A DNA stretch of 64,000 nt from Curtobacterium sp. MCLR17_007 (GCF_003234655.2 NZ_CP126271.1:1302001-1366000), one strand, 5' to 3'; counted from the first letter of the stretch, positions 27,301 through 35,531 are shown. Notes: a model not told the origin generated them from the sequence alone. Translations and numbers: made by a program.

Positions 27301-27715
27301 GCGCCTTGATCCCCTCGACGCCCTGGCGCTTCGCGCGGAGGACGTGGTCGAGGATCGGGTAGAGGAACGCCTCGGTCTTGCCCGAACCGGTCCCGGTCGT
27401 GACCAGCGTCGGCTGCGGGCCGTCGTGCTCGGGCGTCTGCAAACTCGAGAGCCGGGCGATCGCTTCCGCCTGGTGCCCGTACGGAGCAATCGGGGGAGTC
27501 CACTCGAGCGCTGTCTCCCAGCCGGGATCCGCTGCGCGGAACGGCAGACGAAGCCGGACGTACGGCCCCCGGAAGATCCCGTCCTCCGGGTCCTGCAGGA
27601 ACTGCTGCAACGTCGTCTGAGCTTCGGGCTCCGACAGCGCGAACGTCGTCGTCAGGAAGTCGACAAGCCCCTTCGTGATCTCGCCGGCCTGCACGGAGGG
27701 GAGGAGCTCGCTCAT
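21317..27715 (-). CDS. Giant DEAD-family helicase with DUF1998 and C-terminal Vsr-like nuclease region (DrmA-DrmB fusion / DruE-like)
   Basis: This 2132-residue protein is the largest in the window. Helicase lobe 1 has TGTGSGKT at about 107-114, LYPMNALANDQARR, and DEFH at 237-240 with YDGAQGTDVAMLLRRL. Lobe 2 ends with TPTLEMGIDIGDLS and the Arg-finger motif QRVGRAGR near 1108. CxxC pairs occur near 530, 640, 1000, 1405 and 1530. A DUF1998-type region follows with CDCATDP and ACDKCLLPF near 1675. Residues about 1785-1850 (RPDFVLE, IYTDGFAYH, KRQGLRDLGYRVVALTWDDL) look like a Vsr/DUF559 endonuclease. The last 280 residues are unrecognised. DISARM DrmA and DrmB carry the same helicase and DUF1998 parts separately, and Druantia DruE joins them. 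The ATG overlaps the methylase stop by 4 bp. Confidence 0.85.
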   Translation of the reverse strand: MSELLPSVQAGEITKGLVDFLTTTFALSEPEAQTTLQQFLQDPEDGIFRGPYVRLRLPFRAADPGWETALEWTPPIAPYGHQAEAIARLSSLQTPEHDGPQPTLVTTGTGSGKTEAFLYPILDHVLRAKRQGVEGIKALILYPMNALANDQARRITDLIMTDPALGGIRAALYVGEEGPQRSTVTKDGLITSRPAMREQAPDVLLTNYKMLDQLLLRPSDATLWDQSATSLQYLVLDEFHTYDGAQGTDVAMLLRRLGLALKGRWGEDAFEEAARQRPLGIVTPVATSATLGDGGDPSAMVAFANTVFGGGFDASSVVTETRLSVDEWARESIESIEKLHLAPVPVIDARAAQLQARLGGQRRSPEEITAAVLELFYVAMEDEDGQERYEAALASATDEADRLELEFALMLAHPFVRALVTASEQATSLAELARTLFPDELVAGERPADRDDARRTTIVMVLAALSHLRKEFGRRSVSVDLHLWVRALTRVDRAAQSLPEFRWADDGELRTDVGAGDTAAEIAPAFPALYCRHCGRSGWGVELAPTGWDLAQTDANIRRNHANKQSKSRFRALIHAPREGELALAGASDDDGLTTGPWWFRVADRQITSERPSADDEGIAVPVLTLTGNDADEESRDDVCPNCGKTNGIRFLGSAIATQLSTVVTTLFGDRHLDDGEKKALVFTDSVQDAAHRAGFIQSRARVFNLRNAVRQAVAEETTLDDIPAAMMASAQTPSERYRLLPPDLAEREGFRAFWDSDKAASAVVKKRVQRRLAFDLALEFGLESRVGRTLEETGSLAAHVEAGPATRLEAVGRVAVEGLEVEWSLNDAGDGLLDAASVVRWVRGILERLRERGAIDHPWLNKYVENDGNRHWVWGGRPRQEGMPAFPRGREAPAFARVGKKTTGARESALDTVTSSQSWYARWTARCLGVVPSAGEKLARRLFETLDREGIVTSRPIAGGDTRAYGLAPSSIIIGPVSGAGVGQTLVCNTCETETPSAHITADQLAGGPCTTARCPGTLLRKDAKPENFYRDQYDKGQMRRVVAREHTSLLADKLRLDYETQFKNSDAKPDAPNVLVATPTLEMGIDIGDLSTVFLAGLPRTVSSYLQRVGRAGRLTGNALILAFVLGRGDQLPKIGDPSSVINGAVRPPATYLNAVEILQRQYTAFVIDQLAADGSLPEIQYAPKVLNDAEPGSFLDLVITIAERHVDQHLARFTGAFDSLNQEVAGGLSDWARPVGSEARSSQLARTLLDASLHWNQELERLRIRTKAIEESLPELKRMAELTKESEDVSAHNAARASLRLAKKQAGQRRTEFWVAALERYGVLPNYTLLDDRVQLDVGLTWVDPESGEFAEEQRSYERGRSRAISEFAPGAHFYAQGLDVTIDAVDLGTDGERVRTMAFCPDCGFAQDLDEGAVATCPRCSSTAIADVDQRLRVVEIEHVSAEVRRDESSISDSSEDRERVRFTVQLAADLDEATISAQWYVDEVGFGCKFARALTLRWVNLGRAGLGATRFIAGAEHASPLFRLCKGCGKLDREGDTNNTWEHRVWCRYRKDRSEHTDTIALTRTLTTQAIVLRVPPSMTVGDALSMPSLSAAIQLGLREVIGGDPDHLHISTMAEPVPGEEVNNLALLIHDTVPGGTGYLADLADPSRIREVFERALAALERCDCATDPVRAACDKCLLPFAPGGDVGSVSRTSALHNLQVLLQFRDGAASDWSTTEIDPGVQDPESHLEQWFRKVFKERVTALGASLKEIPGEWGSTIQVTLPGQHRTWSLRPQQLVGGTRPDFVLEASGAHVPPVAIYTDGFAYHASPANLRLADDAMKRQGLRDLGYRVVALTWDDLRRLRDGEAEPDLNVFDPSSSLKFAGPFQLTPADVKMLEENPVTMLMGWIQNPEEAAARTERLADALPILAIPRGRMVTESGSIVEQAIVLALDSAGSLTAGPTSWTLRSAHLAMLARRPVGVKGTTPPETALVLDDGPEALTAPGFREAWQRWLRLSNLLGARLAEPVTITTASAAAVVPVAHATPAPEETRDDLSSEWKELIALAEPEEASILGQLAELGVAVPVLGHETTSGLPVPVAWPGELIALDAGLTDADRDELLGDGWSLVSTSDAPSLLRLSRNQKDS

Positions 27716-30700
27716 GCCTCTCCCTTCAAGAGCTGTTCGAAGTGGGCGTACGCCTGGCGCATGTCCGCCTCGCGATCGAGCGTCCGGAACGGTAACTCGT
27801 ACGTGTACGTGTTCCCAGACGCGTTCGTCGCGGTCCGTTCTCCTTCGCTGATTGCATCCTGCTTCTGTCGCCACACCTTCAGCACCTCGTTCGGCACCAG
27901 GCGGCCGTTCGCGTCGTAGAAGTACACGTTACGGTCGTACCCGTACAACACGGCAAACTGTGTCCGATAGATGGTGCACAGCTCGTCAGCGGTCAAGCCG
28001 AGAGACAGAGCGACGAGAGCATCGATCTCGACGAGTGCCTGTCGCCGGTCCGCAGCCCGCCGTAGGGGGACGCTCACCGTCCAGTCATCTGACTTACTTG
28101 CCAGCAGGACGGTGGAACGAGGGGAGGCCCAGTTGTCGGTCTGCCACACATCTTCAAATGCTCGTAGCCAGAGCGCGGAGTAAGCACTCGTCACACACTC
28201 CAAACGGGCTACTCGGTGACGGATAAGGCTCGCAAGCTCGCCTTGTGCCAGGGGCAGTCGGGCTAAGCTCCCGGCTCGAATGTCGCCCTTGGGGACCGCC
28301 CTTGTCGCCGCGTCGGACACGAGGCTTGAGAGTGACCCTGCCGCCAAAAGGAGATCTGATGCGCTCTCGGTGGCCGCGGAATAGATGCCATCGACGTGTG
28401 CCGAACCGGGAGGAATGATGGCTGGAATCAATGTGCGCTCGCCGGTATTCGCCGCCATCCTTCGCCATGCCACTCGGTAGAAGCCGCGGGCCGGACGCTT
28501 CTCGGCGCCCCAACGGGTGTACGCGGAGTCGTAGGCAGCGCGGTCGCCGGCTGGCTTGTACGCGGTGACGGGCATCGCGTCCGGGGCGAGCGTCTCGAGG
28601 TCGATCGGAGACCAGTCCTGGTTGTGGAGCATCGTCTGGTTCGGCGACTTGTAGAACGGGTTGCCTACGAAGATGTGCGGGCCCTGCAGAATTACTTCAT
28701 CCCAGGACGCGACCGGCCCCCAGGACTTATTGAAAAAGCCGCGTTTGAAGTCGGTTGTCTCGTTCCAGCCGCCGGAGAACTCAAGTTGGAGGTCTCCGAT
28801 GCGCTTGCTCTTCGAGAGCTTGTCGAGCACCGCGGCGGTCGAACGGTTCACCGCATAGACCATCCGCGACTGACGCACCGGAACCGACTCGTCCTCGAGG
28901 ACCGCGTGCCACGTTGCGAGCGTTGCCTCCGTCACTGTCTGGATTCGGGACTGATGGGGTCGCACGTCCCAGTTCCCCTCCGGGTCTTTCAAGCCTGGCT
29001 CTTGCCCGCTCGACTCGACGACGAGCGATCGCGTCACGACAGCGGGGTGATAGATGTAAGTCGCCATCAAGAAGGTGACATACCCGCGCCGTGAGGAGTA
29101 AACGTGGACCCCGAATGAGGCCTTATCGTCTATGTCGAAAAGAATCTTCTCATTGAGGAAGTGCCAGTGACGGCGTATGCGTCCGTAGGTCTCAGTGCGC
29201 AGCTTCCCGGCCTTTTCATCCGTGAAGTGGGTCTCAGGATGGATGAGCCCGATCGATCCTGATCCGTTGCTGTGGCTCCACGTCTGCGCCATAAAGCAGC
29301 GGTAGAGGTCCGGCCGTAGCCCGTCGAGCAGAGGGTATTCCGTCCGTGCTGAAACCGCGGATCTCGTCGCCACGATGGTCGTCAGGCTGTCTAGGAATTC
29401 GCCCCGGAAGCTGGCGACTGTGAGCGCTTCCGATTTCCGCTGTTCAGCCTCGGCTGTCGAAGGTTTTGCAGTGAGCGCCCACCATGCATCGCCTTCCGCG
29501 AGCATGGCAGCCTCATTCCAATCTGGCTTCACCCACGGCGGATTTCCCACCTGCAGATCGAATCCGCCGCGCTCGAAGACGCTGGCGAATTCGAGTTCCC
29601 AGTGGAAGAAGCCCTGCTGCTCGGCGATCCGCTGCGATGCCGCAAGCCATGGGTGGTCTCGAATGACGTCGACGACGTGGCGCGCGCTCGCAAAGTCGAG
29701 GTCGTCGCGCTCCTCGTCGTTCAGCGCCTCCCAGCCAGACTGCGATGAGCCGAACGTGACTTGCCCCTGAGCGACCGCCTTCGGCTTTGCGACCGTCTGC
29801 TCTCCAAGCAGCTCTCGGAGGGTCGCGATCCACTCGTCGAGCGTCGGCGGGGTCGCACCATCGGTGAGCGTATTCGTGAGCGGCCAGAACCACATCGCAC
29901 ACCACGCGTCCATCACGCGGCGGAGTCGCTGGTACGCGCCGTCCGGATCATTCAGAGTCCGTTCGATCTCCTCGCGAGAGACGCCGGGCTTCCGCTCGGA
30001 GTCCGGTCGGTCGCGGCCCCACAGCGGGATGTCGCGGCGGATGTCCTGCTCGGCGATCGTCAGTCGACGCCTCGCGAGGTCCCACAGCGTTTCGACTCGG
30101 TAGGCGAGCGCGATGAGCTGGTCGATCTGCTTCGAGGTCGGCTTCGCCAGGATCCCGCGTCGCCATATCTTCAACGCCGCGAGCGCTTCCGGCGCCAGTT
30201 CCTTCGCTTCCTTCGCGTCGACCGCGCTGCCCCAGCCCTCGGCGGGGAGGAGGAAGTGGTGCACGGCGCCGGCGGTCGACGCGCGGAGCTTGCCTTCGGC
30301 GAGCTCCGTTTCGTTGAGGAGCGGAACGTCCCGCGGCACCTGCTTGAGCCATGCCTTGCTCAAGATCGACGACTTGTCGTACACCGCGCGGCGGGCTCCG
30401 ATCAGCGAGTTGCCGCGACGGAGGTGCAGGCCGAACCACGGAGCTTCGAGGCCGTCCGACATGGTGTCGAGCCAGAGCGTGATCTCGGCGAACTCGACGG
30501 CGGTCGCATTGAGGTCGACGCCGTAGACCTGATGGAGCGCGATCGCCGCCTTGATCTTCTGCAGTTGGCGCGGCCGGTCGTCCGGGTCGACGCGTTCACC
30601 GAGCTCTTCTTCGCGCCGCTTGAGGTACTGCTCCGCGAGCTGGCGGACCGCCTCGATCGCGAACGCTCCCGAGCCGAGCGCGGGTTCGCAGACCGTCAGG

Positions 30701-32382
30701 GAGAGGATGTCCTCCGCGCTCGTTCGCTGACCGTCCTGGTCCAGCAGCTCCTCGAGCGCCTGCGACACCGTGAACTGTGTCAGGACCTCGGGCGTGTAGT
30801 ACGACGCGGACTGCTGACGCTCACGACCAGCAAGTCGGTAGACGAACGAGCCCGCGGGGTGGCGCACCCGCTTCGGTTGGCCCGTCATCGGGTCCTCCCG
30901 TGTCACGAAGTGGTGTGACTCGATGCCGCTCTCACGTCGGATGGGGACGACCCACGAGCCCTTCGACGGATCTCCGTTCGGCGCCACCTCGAACAGGTCT
31001 TCCTCGGCGAAGAAGCCCGTGTAGGACATGAGGCCCTCGTAGACCGCACCGAGCTGGTTGATCCCGAGATCGGCGTAGCTGATGTAGCCCCGGTCCCTGC
31101 CCTTCGACTCCTTGCTCAGGAGCAGCCGCCGGAGCACCTGCTGCAGATTCTGGTCACTGAGACCGACCTCGCCGATCAGAGCGATCGCCTCCGGCCTGAA
31201 GAGGTCTGCACGCAGGCTCTCGAACTGGAGACCCGGCTCGGCTCCGTCGTCATCCGTCGCCTCGGGAACGTGGCCGCGATCCACAAGGCGGAACAGCACG
31301 TCCAGCGACTGGTAGAGGTGCGTGGCACGCTCACCTTGCGGGCTCTCGATCACGACGAGCGCGAGTTCGCGGAGTCGGTCGAGGCTGTAGCCGTTCTCGT
31401 ACTCTGGCGCGTTGACCGGGAGGACGCCGAGCTGAGGGGATGCCTCGGCGTAGAGCAGGAACAGGATCCGGTAGAGGAACCGCAGCGATTGCTTGGCCAG
31501 CGGCTGTGCCTGGTCCTTCGGCAGGGGCTCGAGCCCGCGCTGCAGACGGCGCTGCACGACATCGTTCGCGATGATCTCGATCGACTCGCGGACGCCCTCG
31601 CGGAGGTCCTCCGAGACGCCTACCGTGTGCTTGACCGCGTCTTCGAGCGTCGAGGTCCACCACACATCGCCGTCGCCGTCTGGGGCGAGTGACGCAGCTT
31701 CGACGCACGTCAGCACACGATCGATCTCACCGCCGCGTTTCGCGTCGTTCCGCTCGCACACGAGCTGCATGTCGAGCGCGAGATAGCGGCCCTCGTACCA
31801 ACGATCGCGTTCGGCTACCAGGAGCCAGCGGCCGGCGAAGACGAGAGCGAACTTCGCAGTCCCCTCGAACAGGACCGAAAGCGCACGGACGACCGAGGTC
31901 AGCGGCTTCGGGTCGTCGTCGTCCGGCGTCCACGCGGACAGCAGCGTCTCGCCGTCCTTGGTGAGAAGGTCCTCCAATTGCGCGACTGGCTTGGCGTCGA
32001 TGAGAGCCAGCGGCGCTGCGTCTTCGAGTCCGTGGATGGCCACGTGGCGGACCGGACCTGCTTCGTCGAGGTTGAAGACGCCCTGGACGTACCCGAGGAC
32101 GGACCGCAGGTGCGTCGACAGGGCGTGGAGAGCCTCCTGGCCGTCAGCCGCATCATCGACGCCCTCCGGATTCACGGTGGCGAGGAGGTCCATCAGCTCG
32201 GCACGTTTCGCGGTGAAGCGAGAGCGCGTCGACGTGCGTCCCTCTGCGTCGTCGGCGTCCCAGGCTGCCCGACGCTCGAGCACCCGGCTCTGGAAGGACT
32301 GCGACTTCGCGTCGGTGGTGAGGTAGTGCTCGCTGATCCAGTCTTCGCCGACGACGATCGCTTCCGAGGTCAGGTTTCCCAC
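27712..32382 (-). CDS. Eco57I/PglX-like N6-adenine DNA methylase (DrmMI-like)
   Basis: This 1556-residue class I SAM-dependent methylase probably marks host DNA so that the neighbouring helicases and nucleases spare it. Motif X region YYTPEVLTQFTV is followed by SAM-binding motif I EPALGSGAF near residue 565 and catalytic motif IV VGNPPW near 946. The long insert between them is typical of Eco57I, BREX PglX and DISARM DrmMI proteins. The C-terminal part, about 950-1450, should hold the target-recognition region; its DNA (about 28.05-29.55 kb) is clearly poorer in GC than the rest. The GTG start at 32382 lies 3 bp past the drmD stop. An N-terminal nuclease as in type IIG enzymes is not obvious. 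Confidence 0.85.
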   Translation of the reverse strand: MGNLTSEAIVVGEDWISEHYLTTDAKSQSFQSRVLERRAAWDADDAEGRTSTRSRFTAKRAELMDLLATVNPEGVDDAADGQEALHALSTHLRSVLGYVQGVFNLDEAGPVRHVAIHGLEDAAPLALIDAKPVAQLEDLLTKDGETLLSAWTPDDDDPKPLTSVVRALSVLFEGTAKFALVFAGRWLLVAERDRWYEGRYLALDMQLVCERNDAKRGGEIDRVLTCVEAASLAPDGDGDVWWTSTLEDAVKHTVGVSEDLREGVRESIEIIANDVVQRRLQRGLEPLPKDQAQPLAKQSLRFLYRILFLLYAEASPQLGVLPVNAPEYENGYSLDRLRELALVVIESPQGERATHLYQSLDVLFRLVDRGHVPEATDDDGAEPGLQFESLRADLFRPEAIALIGEVGLSDQNLQQVLRRLLLSKESKGRDRGYISYADLGINQLGAVYEGLMSYTGFFAEEDLFEVAPNGDPSKGSWVVPIRRESGIESHHFVTREDPMTGQPKRVRHPAGSFVYRLAGRERQQSASYYTPEVLTQFTVSQALEELLDQDGQRTSAEDILSLTVCEPALGSGAFAIEAVRQLAEQYLKRREEELGERVDPDDRPRQLQKIKAAIALHQVYGVDLNATAVEFAEITLWLDTMSDGLEAPWFGLHLRRGNSLIGARRAVYDKSSILSKAWLKQVPRDVPLLNETELAEGKLRASTAGAVHHFLLPAEGWGSAVDAKEAKELAPEALAALKIWRRGILAKPTSKQIDQLIALAYRVETLWDLARRRLTIAEQDIRRDIPLWGRDRPDSERKPGVSREEIERTLNDPDGAYQRLRRVMDAWCAMWFWPLTNTLTDGATPPTLDEWIATLRELLGEQTVAKPKAVAQGQVTFGSSQSGWEALNDEERDDLDFASARHVVDVIRDHPWLAASQRIAEQQGFFHWELEFASVFERGGFDLQVGNPPWVKPDWNEAAMLAEGDAWWALTAKPSTAEAEQRKSEALTVASFRGEFLDSLTTIVATRSAVSARTEYPLLDGLRPDLYRCFMAQTWSHSNGSGSIGLIHPETHFTDEKAGKLRTETYGRIRRHWHFLNEKILFDIDDKASFGVHVYSSRRGYVTFLMATYIYHPAVVTRSLVVESSGQEPGLKDPEGNWDVRPHQSRIQTVTEATLATWHAVLEDESVPVRQSRMVYAVNRSTAAVLDKLSKSKRIGDLQLEFSGGWNETTDFKRGFFNKSWGPVASWDEVILQGPHIFVGNPFYKSPNQTMLHNQDWSPIDLETLAPDAMPVTAYKPAGDRAAYDSAYTRWGAEKRPARGFYRVAWRRMAANTGERTLIPAIIPPGSAHVDGIYSAATESASDLLLAAGSLSSLVSDAATRAVPKGDIRAGSLARLPLAQGELASLIRHRVARLECVTSAYSALWLRAFEDVWQTDNWASPRSTVLLASKSDDWTVSVPLRRAADRRQALVEIDALVALSLGLTADELCTIYRTQFAVLYGYDRNVYFYDANGRLVPNEVLKVWRQKQDAISEGERTATNASGNTYTYELPFRTLDREADMRQAYAHFEQLLKGEA

Positions 32383-32385
32383 GCG

Positions 32386-35358
32386 TCAGTGCTCGCTTCC
32401 AGGGTGTTCTTCGGGGGCTGTGGGGCTGTCCGCGGGGACGACGACCAGCAGGGGACGCACGAAGTGCTGGTTCGGCGTCATGCGGTCCACGAGCTTTGAT
32501 TCGTCGTCGACACGGTCGCGGTGTTCTCGGAGCCCGCGCAGTTGGGTCTGTTCAGCCGCTGAGCCCTGCCAGTCGTCGATCCGCGCGGCCCATTGATGCA
32601 CACGGAGGCGGATGTCGTCTGCCGTTGCCTCCATCTGCTGGACCGCCTGGCTGCGGGCGGCTTCGACTGCCGTGGGGATCAACCGCTGCAGCGGTGCGGC
32701 GTCGATCGCACCCGGGTTCGTCTTCACGTCGGACGTGAACCCGACGTGGGCCAGCGCCGCGCGCGCGTCGGCGTGCGGCTGTGTGAAGTGGAACGAGTGC
32801 TGCTCGACGTCGGGGAAGTCGACGGTGAGGAAGGAACCTGCGACGACCTGGCCGGCTCGGTTCGTCAGGGTGGCATGGACGAGGACGACGGGGTAGTCCA
32901 CGGCGCCGCGGACGGCATAGACCCGGTTCCGACCGAGCCTGGAGAGTGCGCTGTCGGCAGCCCAGTCGAGGACGGGGTGCAGCGGACCGAGGAAGTGCGC
33001 GTGTGGCCAGGTCGACGGGCTCGATTTGTCATTGATCGCGCTGTCGACCTCGGCTTTGCCCTGGATCGGAGTCGTCGCCAGGAGGAGGCGCTCAGTGACC
33101 CGCCGGTCTCGGAGGTACGACTGCGGGAGGACCTCGAGTCGTTGACGAAGGTCGGCGGTCGGTTCGAGCTGCGCGATCGCGTTCGTGCGTGACCACGCGA
33201 CACCACCGTGGTCGACGTCAGCGGTCGGGACGGTGAAGCGCTCGGCCAGCGCCGTGTCGAGGAAGGAGACCAGATCGGAGAACAGACCGGTGCCGATGTC
33301 AGCCTTGTCGCGCTGCTCTGCGCCAGCTGCCGTGCTCTCCGGCGCGTTCTCGGGTACACCTCTGCCCTCGCTGCTGCTCTCGCTCGCCTGCTCAGCCGCG
33401 AGTTCCGCCATGAGCCGCGTGATCTCGTCACCGTCCTCGAGGGTCGCTTCGACGGTCGGCACCGCGTCGTCGAAGCTGCGCTTGCGGAGCAGCACGTCGC
33501 GGATCGCCGACTCCTCGGCGGCAGCGCTGTACTCACCCATCAGCGAAGCGACGTCACCCAGAGCCGCGTGTGCCTCGGTCTCGCGTTCGAGCAGGTTCCT
33601 GAGCACACGGATGTCACCCGAGAACTCGTCATCGTCGACGTCGAGCAGCAGGGTCGTGATGCGAGGGGAGTGCTTCTGGCCGTATCGGTCGATGCGGCCG
33701 TTGCGCTGCTCGATGCGGATGAGGCTCCACGGGATGTCGAAGTGCACGAGTTCGTGGCACTGGGAGTGGAGATTCACGCCCTCACTCGCGACGTCGCCGG
33801 TGATCAGGACGCGGATGGGGGAGGCAGACTGCTTGAAGCTGTCCACGAGTTCCTGCTGCTCCTGGTCCGTCAGACCGCCGTGCATCACACGGATCTGCTT
33901 GTCCGAGAGCTTGAGGTCCTTCGCGAGCTTCTGCCGGAGCCAGTGCAAGGTCGCGACACGCTCGGAGAACACCACCAGGCGTTCCTCGGACTTCGGACCG
34001 ACGCCGATGCTCTTCGCGTGCTGCAGGAGTGCGTCGTACTTGCCCGAGCTCGAACTGAGCGCAGTGAGGGTCAGCTGCTCGAGCCGCTCCAGCGCGTCAA
34101 TCTCTCGCTGCACGTCTGCGTCAGCATCGCCCTTCCGGAGTCGCTTGAGACGCTCGCGCACTGATTCGTCGAGCGCGCTCGGTGACGACAGGAACGCCTT
34201 GGCGAGTGTCCACGGGAAGAGCGAAGCGTTCTCGCCCGAGTACGGCGAGTGCCCGCCACGCGGGTGGAGCCAGACCGTCGAGAGCTCGTCAGCGATGGCC
34301 GTCTCTGCCGGAGACGGGGTCACCAAGACGTTGTTCGGCTCCTGCCGTTCCGCCCAGTCCGCGCCGACCTCCATCGCGACGGCGGGGCTGTTCCGGTGCC
34401 GGCGGATGATGAGCCGCTTCACCTCGTCCTCGATGAGGTCACCTTCGGGCGTCACCGCTGTCGGATCGAGCAAGCGCACGAGTCGTGCGAAGGAGTCCTT
34501 CTTGCCGTTGTGCGGTGTCGCGGAAGCAAGGATCAGCGCGTCCGTCTGTGGTGCGAGACGACCCGCGAGTTCGCCGTTCAACGTCGTGTTGTTCATGACG
34601 TTGTGCGCTTCGTCGATGACGACCGCGTCCCATCGCTGCTTCTCGAGGTGACTGCGGTACTGGCTCTGCTTCAGCGTGTCCACCGAGATGATGGCTCGCT
34701 TGTACATGCTGAAGGGGTTGCGGGTCGCCGGGAGCGTCTGGCGGACGCGTTGGATCCCGAGGGAGTCGAGGCGGACGAAGGGGAGCGCGAACTTCGTCCA
34801 CATCTCCTGCTGCATCTGCTCGAGCACGTGCTTCGGCGTCACGATGAGGATCCGCTCGCCGCGGCCGCGCCGCACGAGCTCGGAGAGGATCATCCCGATC
34901 TCGATCGTCTTGCCGAGTCCGACGGCGTCGGCGATGAGCAGGCGAGGTCGGAGGTTGTCGCGGTCGAGGGCCTTGCGGACCGCTGCGCGCTGGTAGTCGA
35001 GCGGGTCGGCAAGCATTTGCGTCGAAACGGTGAGTGCGTCCTCGTGCAGCGGCACCGGGGTCTTCCGGAGGGTGGCCTCGAGCCAGAGTTTCGCGCGGCG
35101 GTACCCCGACGAGTCGTCAGCTTGGACCTTCGCCTGAGCGGGGTCAAGTGGCTCGATGTCGTCGAGGTCGCTGTAGAAGGTCGCCGTGGTGTCGCGGACG
35201 AGCTCGGAGAGCCCTTGAGCGGTGACGAGGAGACCGGAGCCGGTCGGCGCCGTCGAGAGCACCAGCCACTCGGCGTCGCGGACGAGGACGACACTCCCCG
35301 GCGCGACGTTCGGCCGCTGGGACTCCTGAGCACCCGGAACTGCTTCGATCATCGACAC
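32386..35358 (-). CDS. drmD: DISARM-type SNF2 helicase DrmD
   Basis: This 990-residue SNF2-like helicase matches the DrmD pattern closely: GSVVLVRDAEWLV and LSELVRDTTATFYSDL at the N-terminus, DAVGLGKTIEIGMILSEL near 146, GIQRVRQTLPATRNPF, ISVDTLKQSQYRSHLEKQRW, VIDEAHNVMN near 246, and IEQRNGRIDRYGQKH near 553. In DISARM, DrmD belongs to class 1 loci beside an adenine methylase, which fits the gene that follows after 3 bp. The GTG at 35358 was chosen because GAGAGG precedes it by 9 nt; an ATG two codons later is too far from that site. It is the first gene of the operon. Confidence 0.85.
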   Translation of the reverse strand: MSMIEAVPGAQESQRPNVAPGSVVLVRDAEWLVLSTAPTGSGLLVTAQGLSELVRDTTATFYSDLDDIEPLDPAQAKVQADDSSGYRRAKLWLEATLRKTPVPLHEDALTVSTQMLADPLDYQRAAVRKALDRDNLRPRLLIADAVGLGKTIEIGMILSELVRRGRGERILIVTPKHVLEQMQQEMWTKFALPFVRLDSLGIQRVRQTLPATRNPFSMYKRAIISVDTLKQSQYRSHLEKQRWDAVVIDEAHNVMNNTTLNGELAGRLAPQTDALILASATPHNGKKDSFARLVRLLDPTAVTPEGDLIEDEVKRLIIRRHRNSPAVAMEVGADWAERQEPNNVLVTPSPAETAIADELSTVWLHPRGGHSPYSGENASLFPWTLAKAFLSSPSALDESVRERLKRLRKGDADADVQREIDALERLEQLTLTALSSSSGKYDALLQHAKSIGVGPKSEERLVVFSERVATLHWLRQKLAKDLKLSDKQIRVMHGGLTDQEQQELVDSFKQSASPIRVLITGDVASEGVNLHSQCHELVHFDIPWSLIRIEQRNGRIDRYGQKHSPRITTLLLDVDDDEFSGDIRVLRNLLERETEAHAALGDVASLMGEYSAAAEESAIRDVLLRKRSFDDAVPTVEATLEDGDEITRLMAELAAEQASESSSEGRGVPENAPESTAAGAEQRDKADIGTGLFSDLVSFLDTALAERFTVPTADVDHGGVAWSRTNAIAQLEPTADLRQRLEVLPQSYLRDRRVTERLLLATTPIQGKAEVDSAINDKSSPSTWPHAHFLGPLHPVLDWAADSALSRLGRNRVYAVRGAVDYPVVLVHATLTNRAGQVVAGSFLTVDFPDVEQHSFHFTQPHADARAALAHVGFTSDVKTNPGAIDAAPLQRLIPTAVEAARSQAVQQMEATADDIRLRVHQWAARIDDWQGSAAEQTQLRGLREHRDRVDDESKLVDRMTPNQHFVRPLLVVVPADSPTAPEEHPGSEH

Positions 35359-35431
35359 GTCGTATTACCTCTCACCCCTGTGCTGACAGTCATGATCCGC
35401 AGCACGCGTTCATCACCGTAGCTGCCCTCGT

Positions 35432-35448
35432 CCCGTCTGAATGACGGG
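35432..35448. promoter_or_regulatory. Perfect inverted repeat upstream of the defence operon
   Basis: CCCGTC (35432-35437), a 5-nt spacer and GACGGG (35443-35448) lie about 75 bp upstream of the drmD start in the 173-bp gap that must hold the operon promoter. No T-run follows, so it looks more like a repressor site than a terminator. No regulator gene is adjacent, so the binding protein is unknown. Confidence 0.35.
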
Positions 35449-35531
35449 TCGCGGTTGACGGTCACTCCAGGAGCACCGTCCCTCCGGGTGAGGCGGTCGA
35501 TCCCGTATGTGTACAGGCGATCGGTCTTGTT

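Noticed and set aside
28050..29550. Possible frameshift or separate gene in the AT-richer part of the methylase
   Set aside because: The frame stays open throughout and the composition change is explained better by a swapped recognition domain.
10000..35000. CRISPR array or cas genes in the defence island
   Set aside because: No regularly spaced direct repeats and no Cas1, Cas2 or effector motifs were seen.
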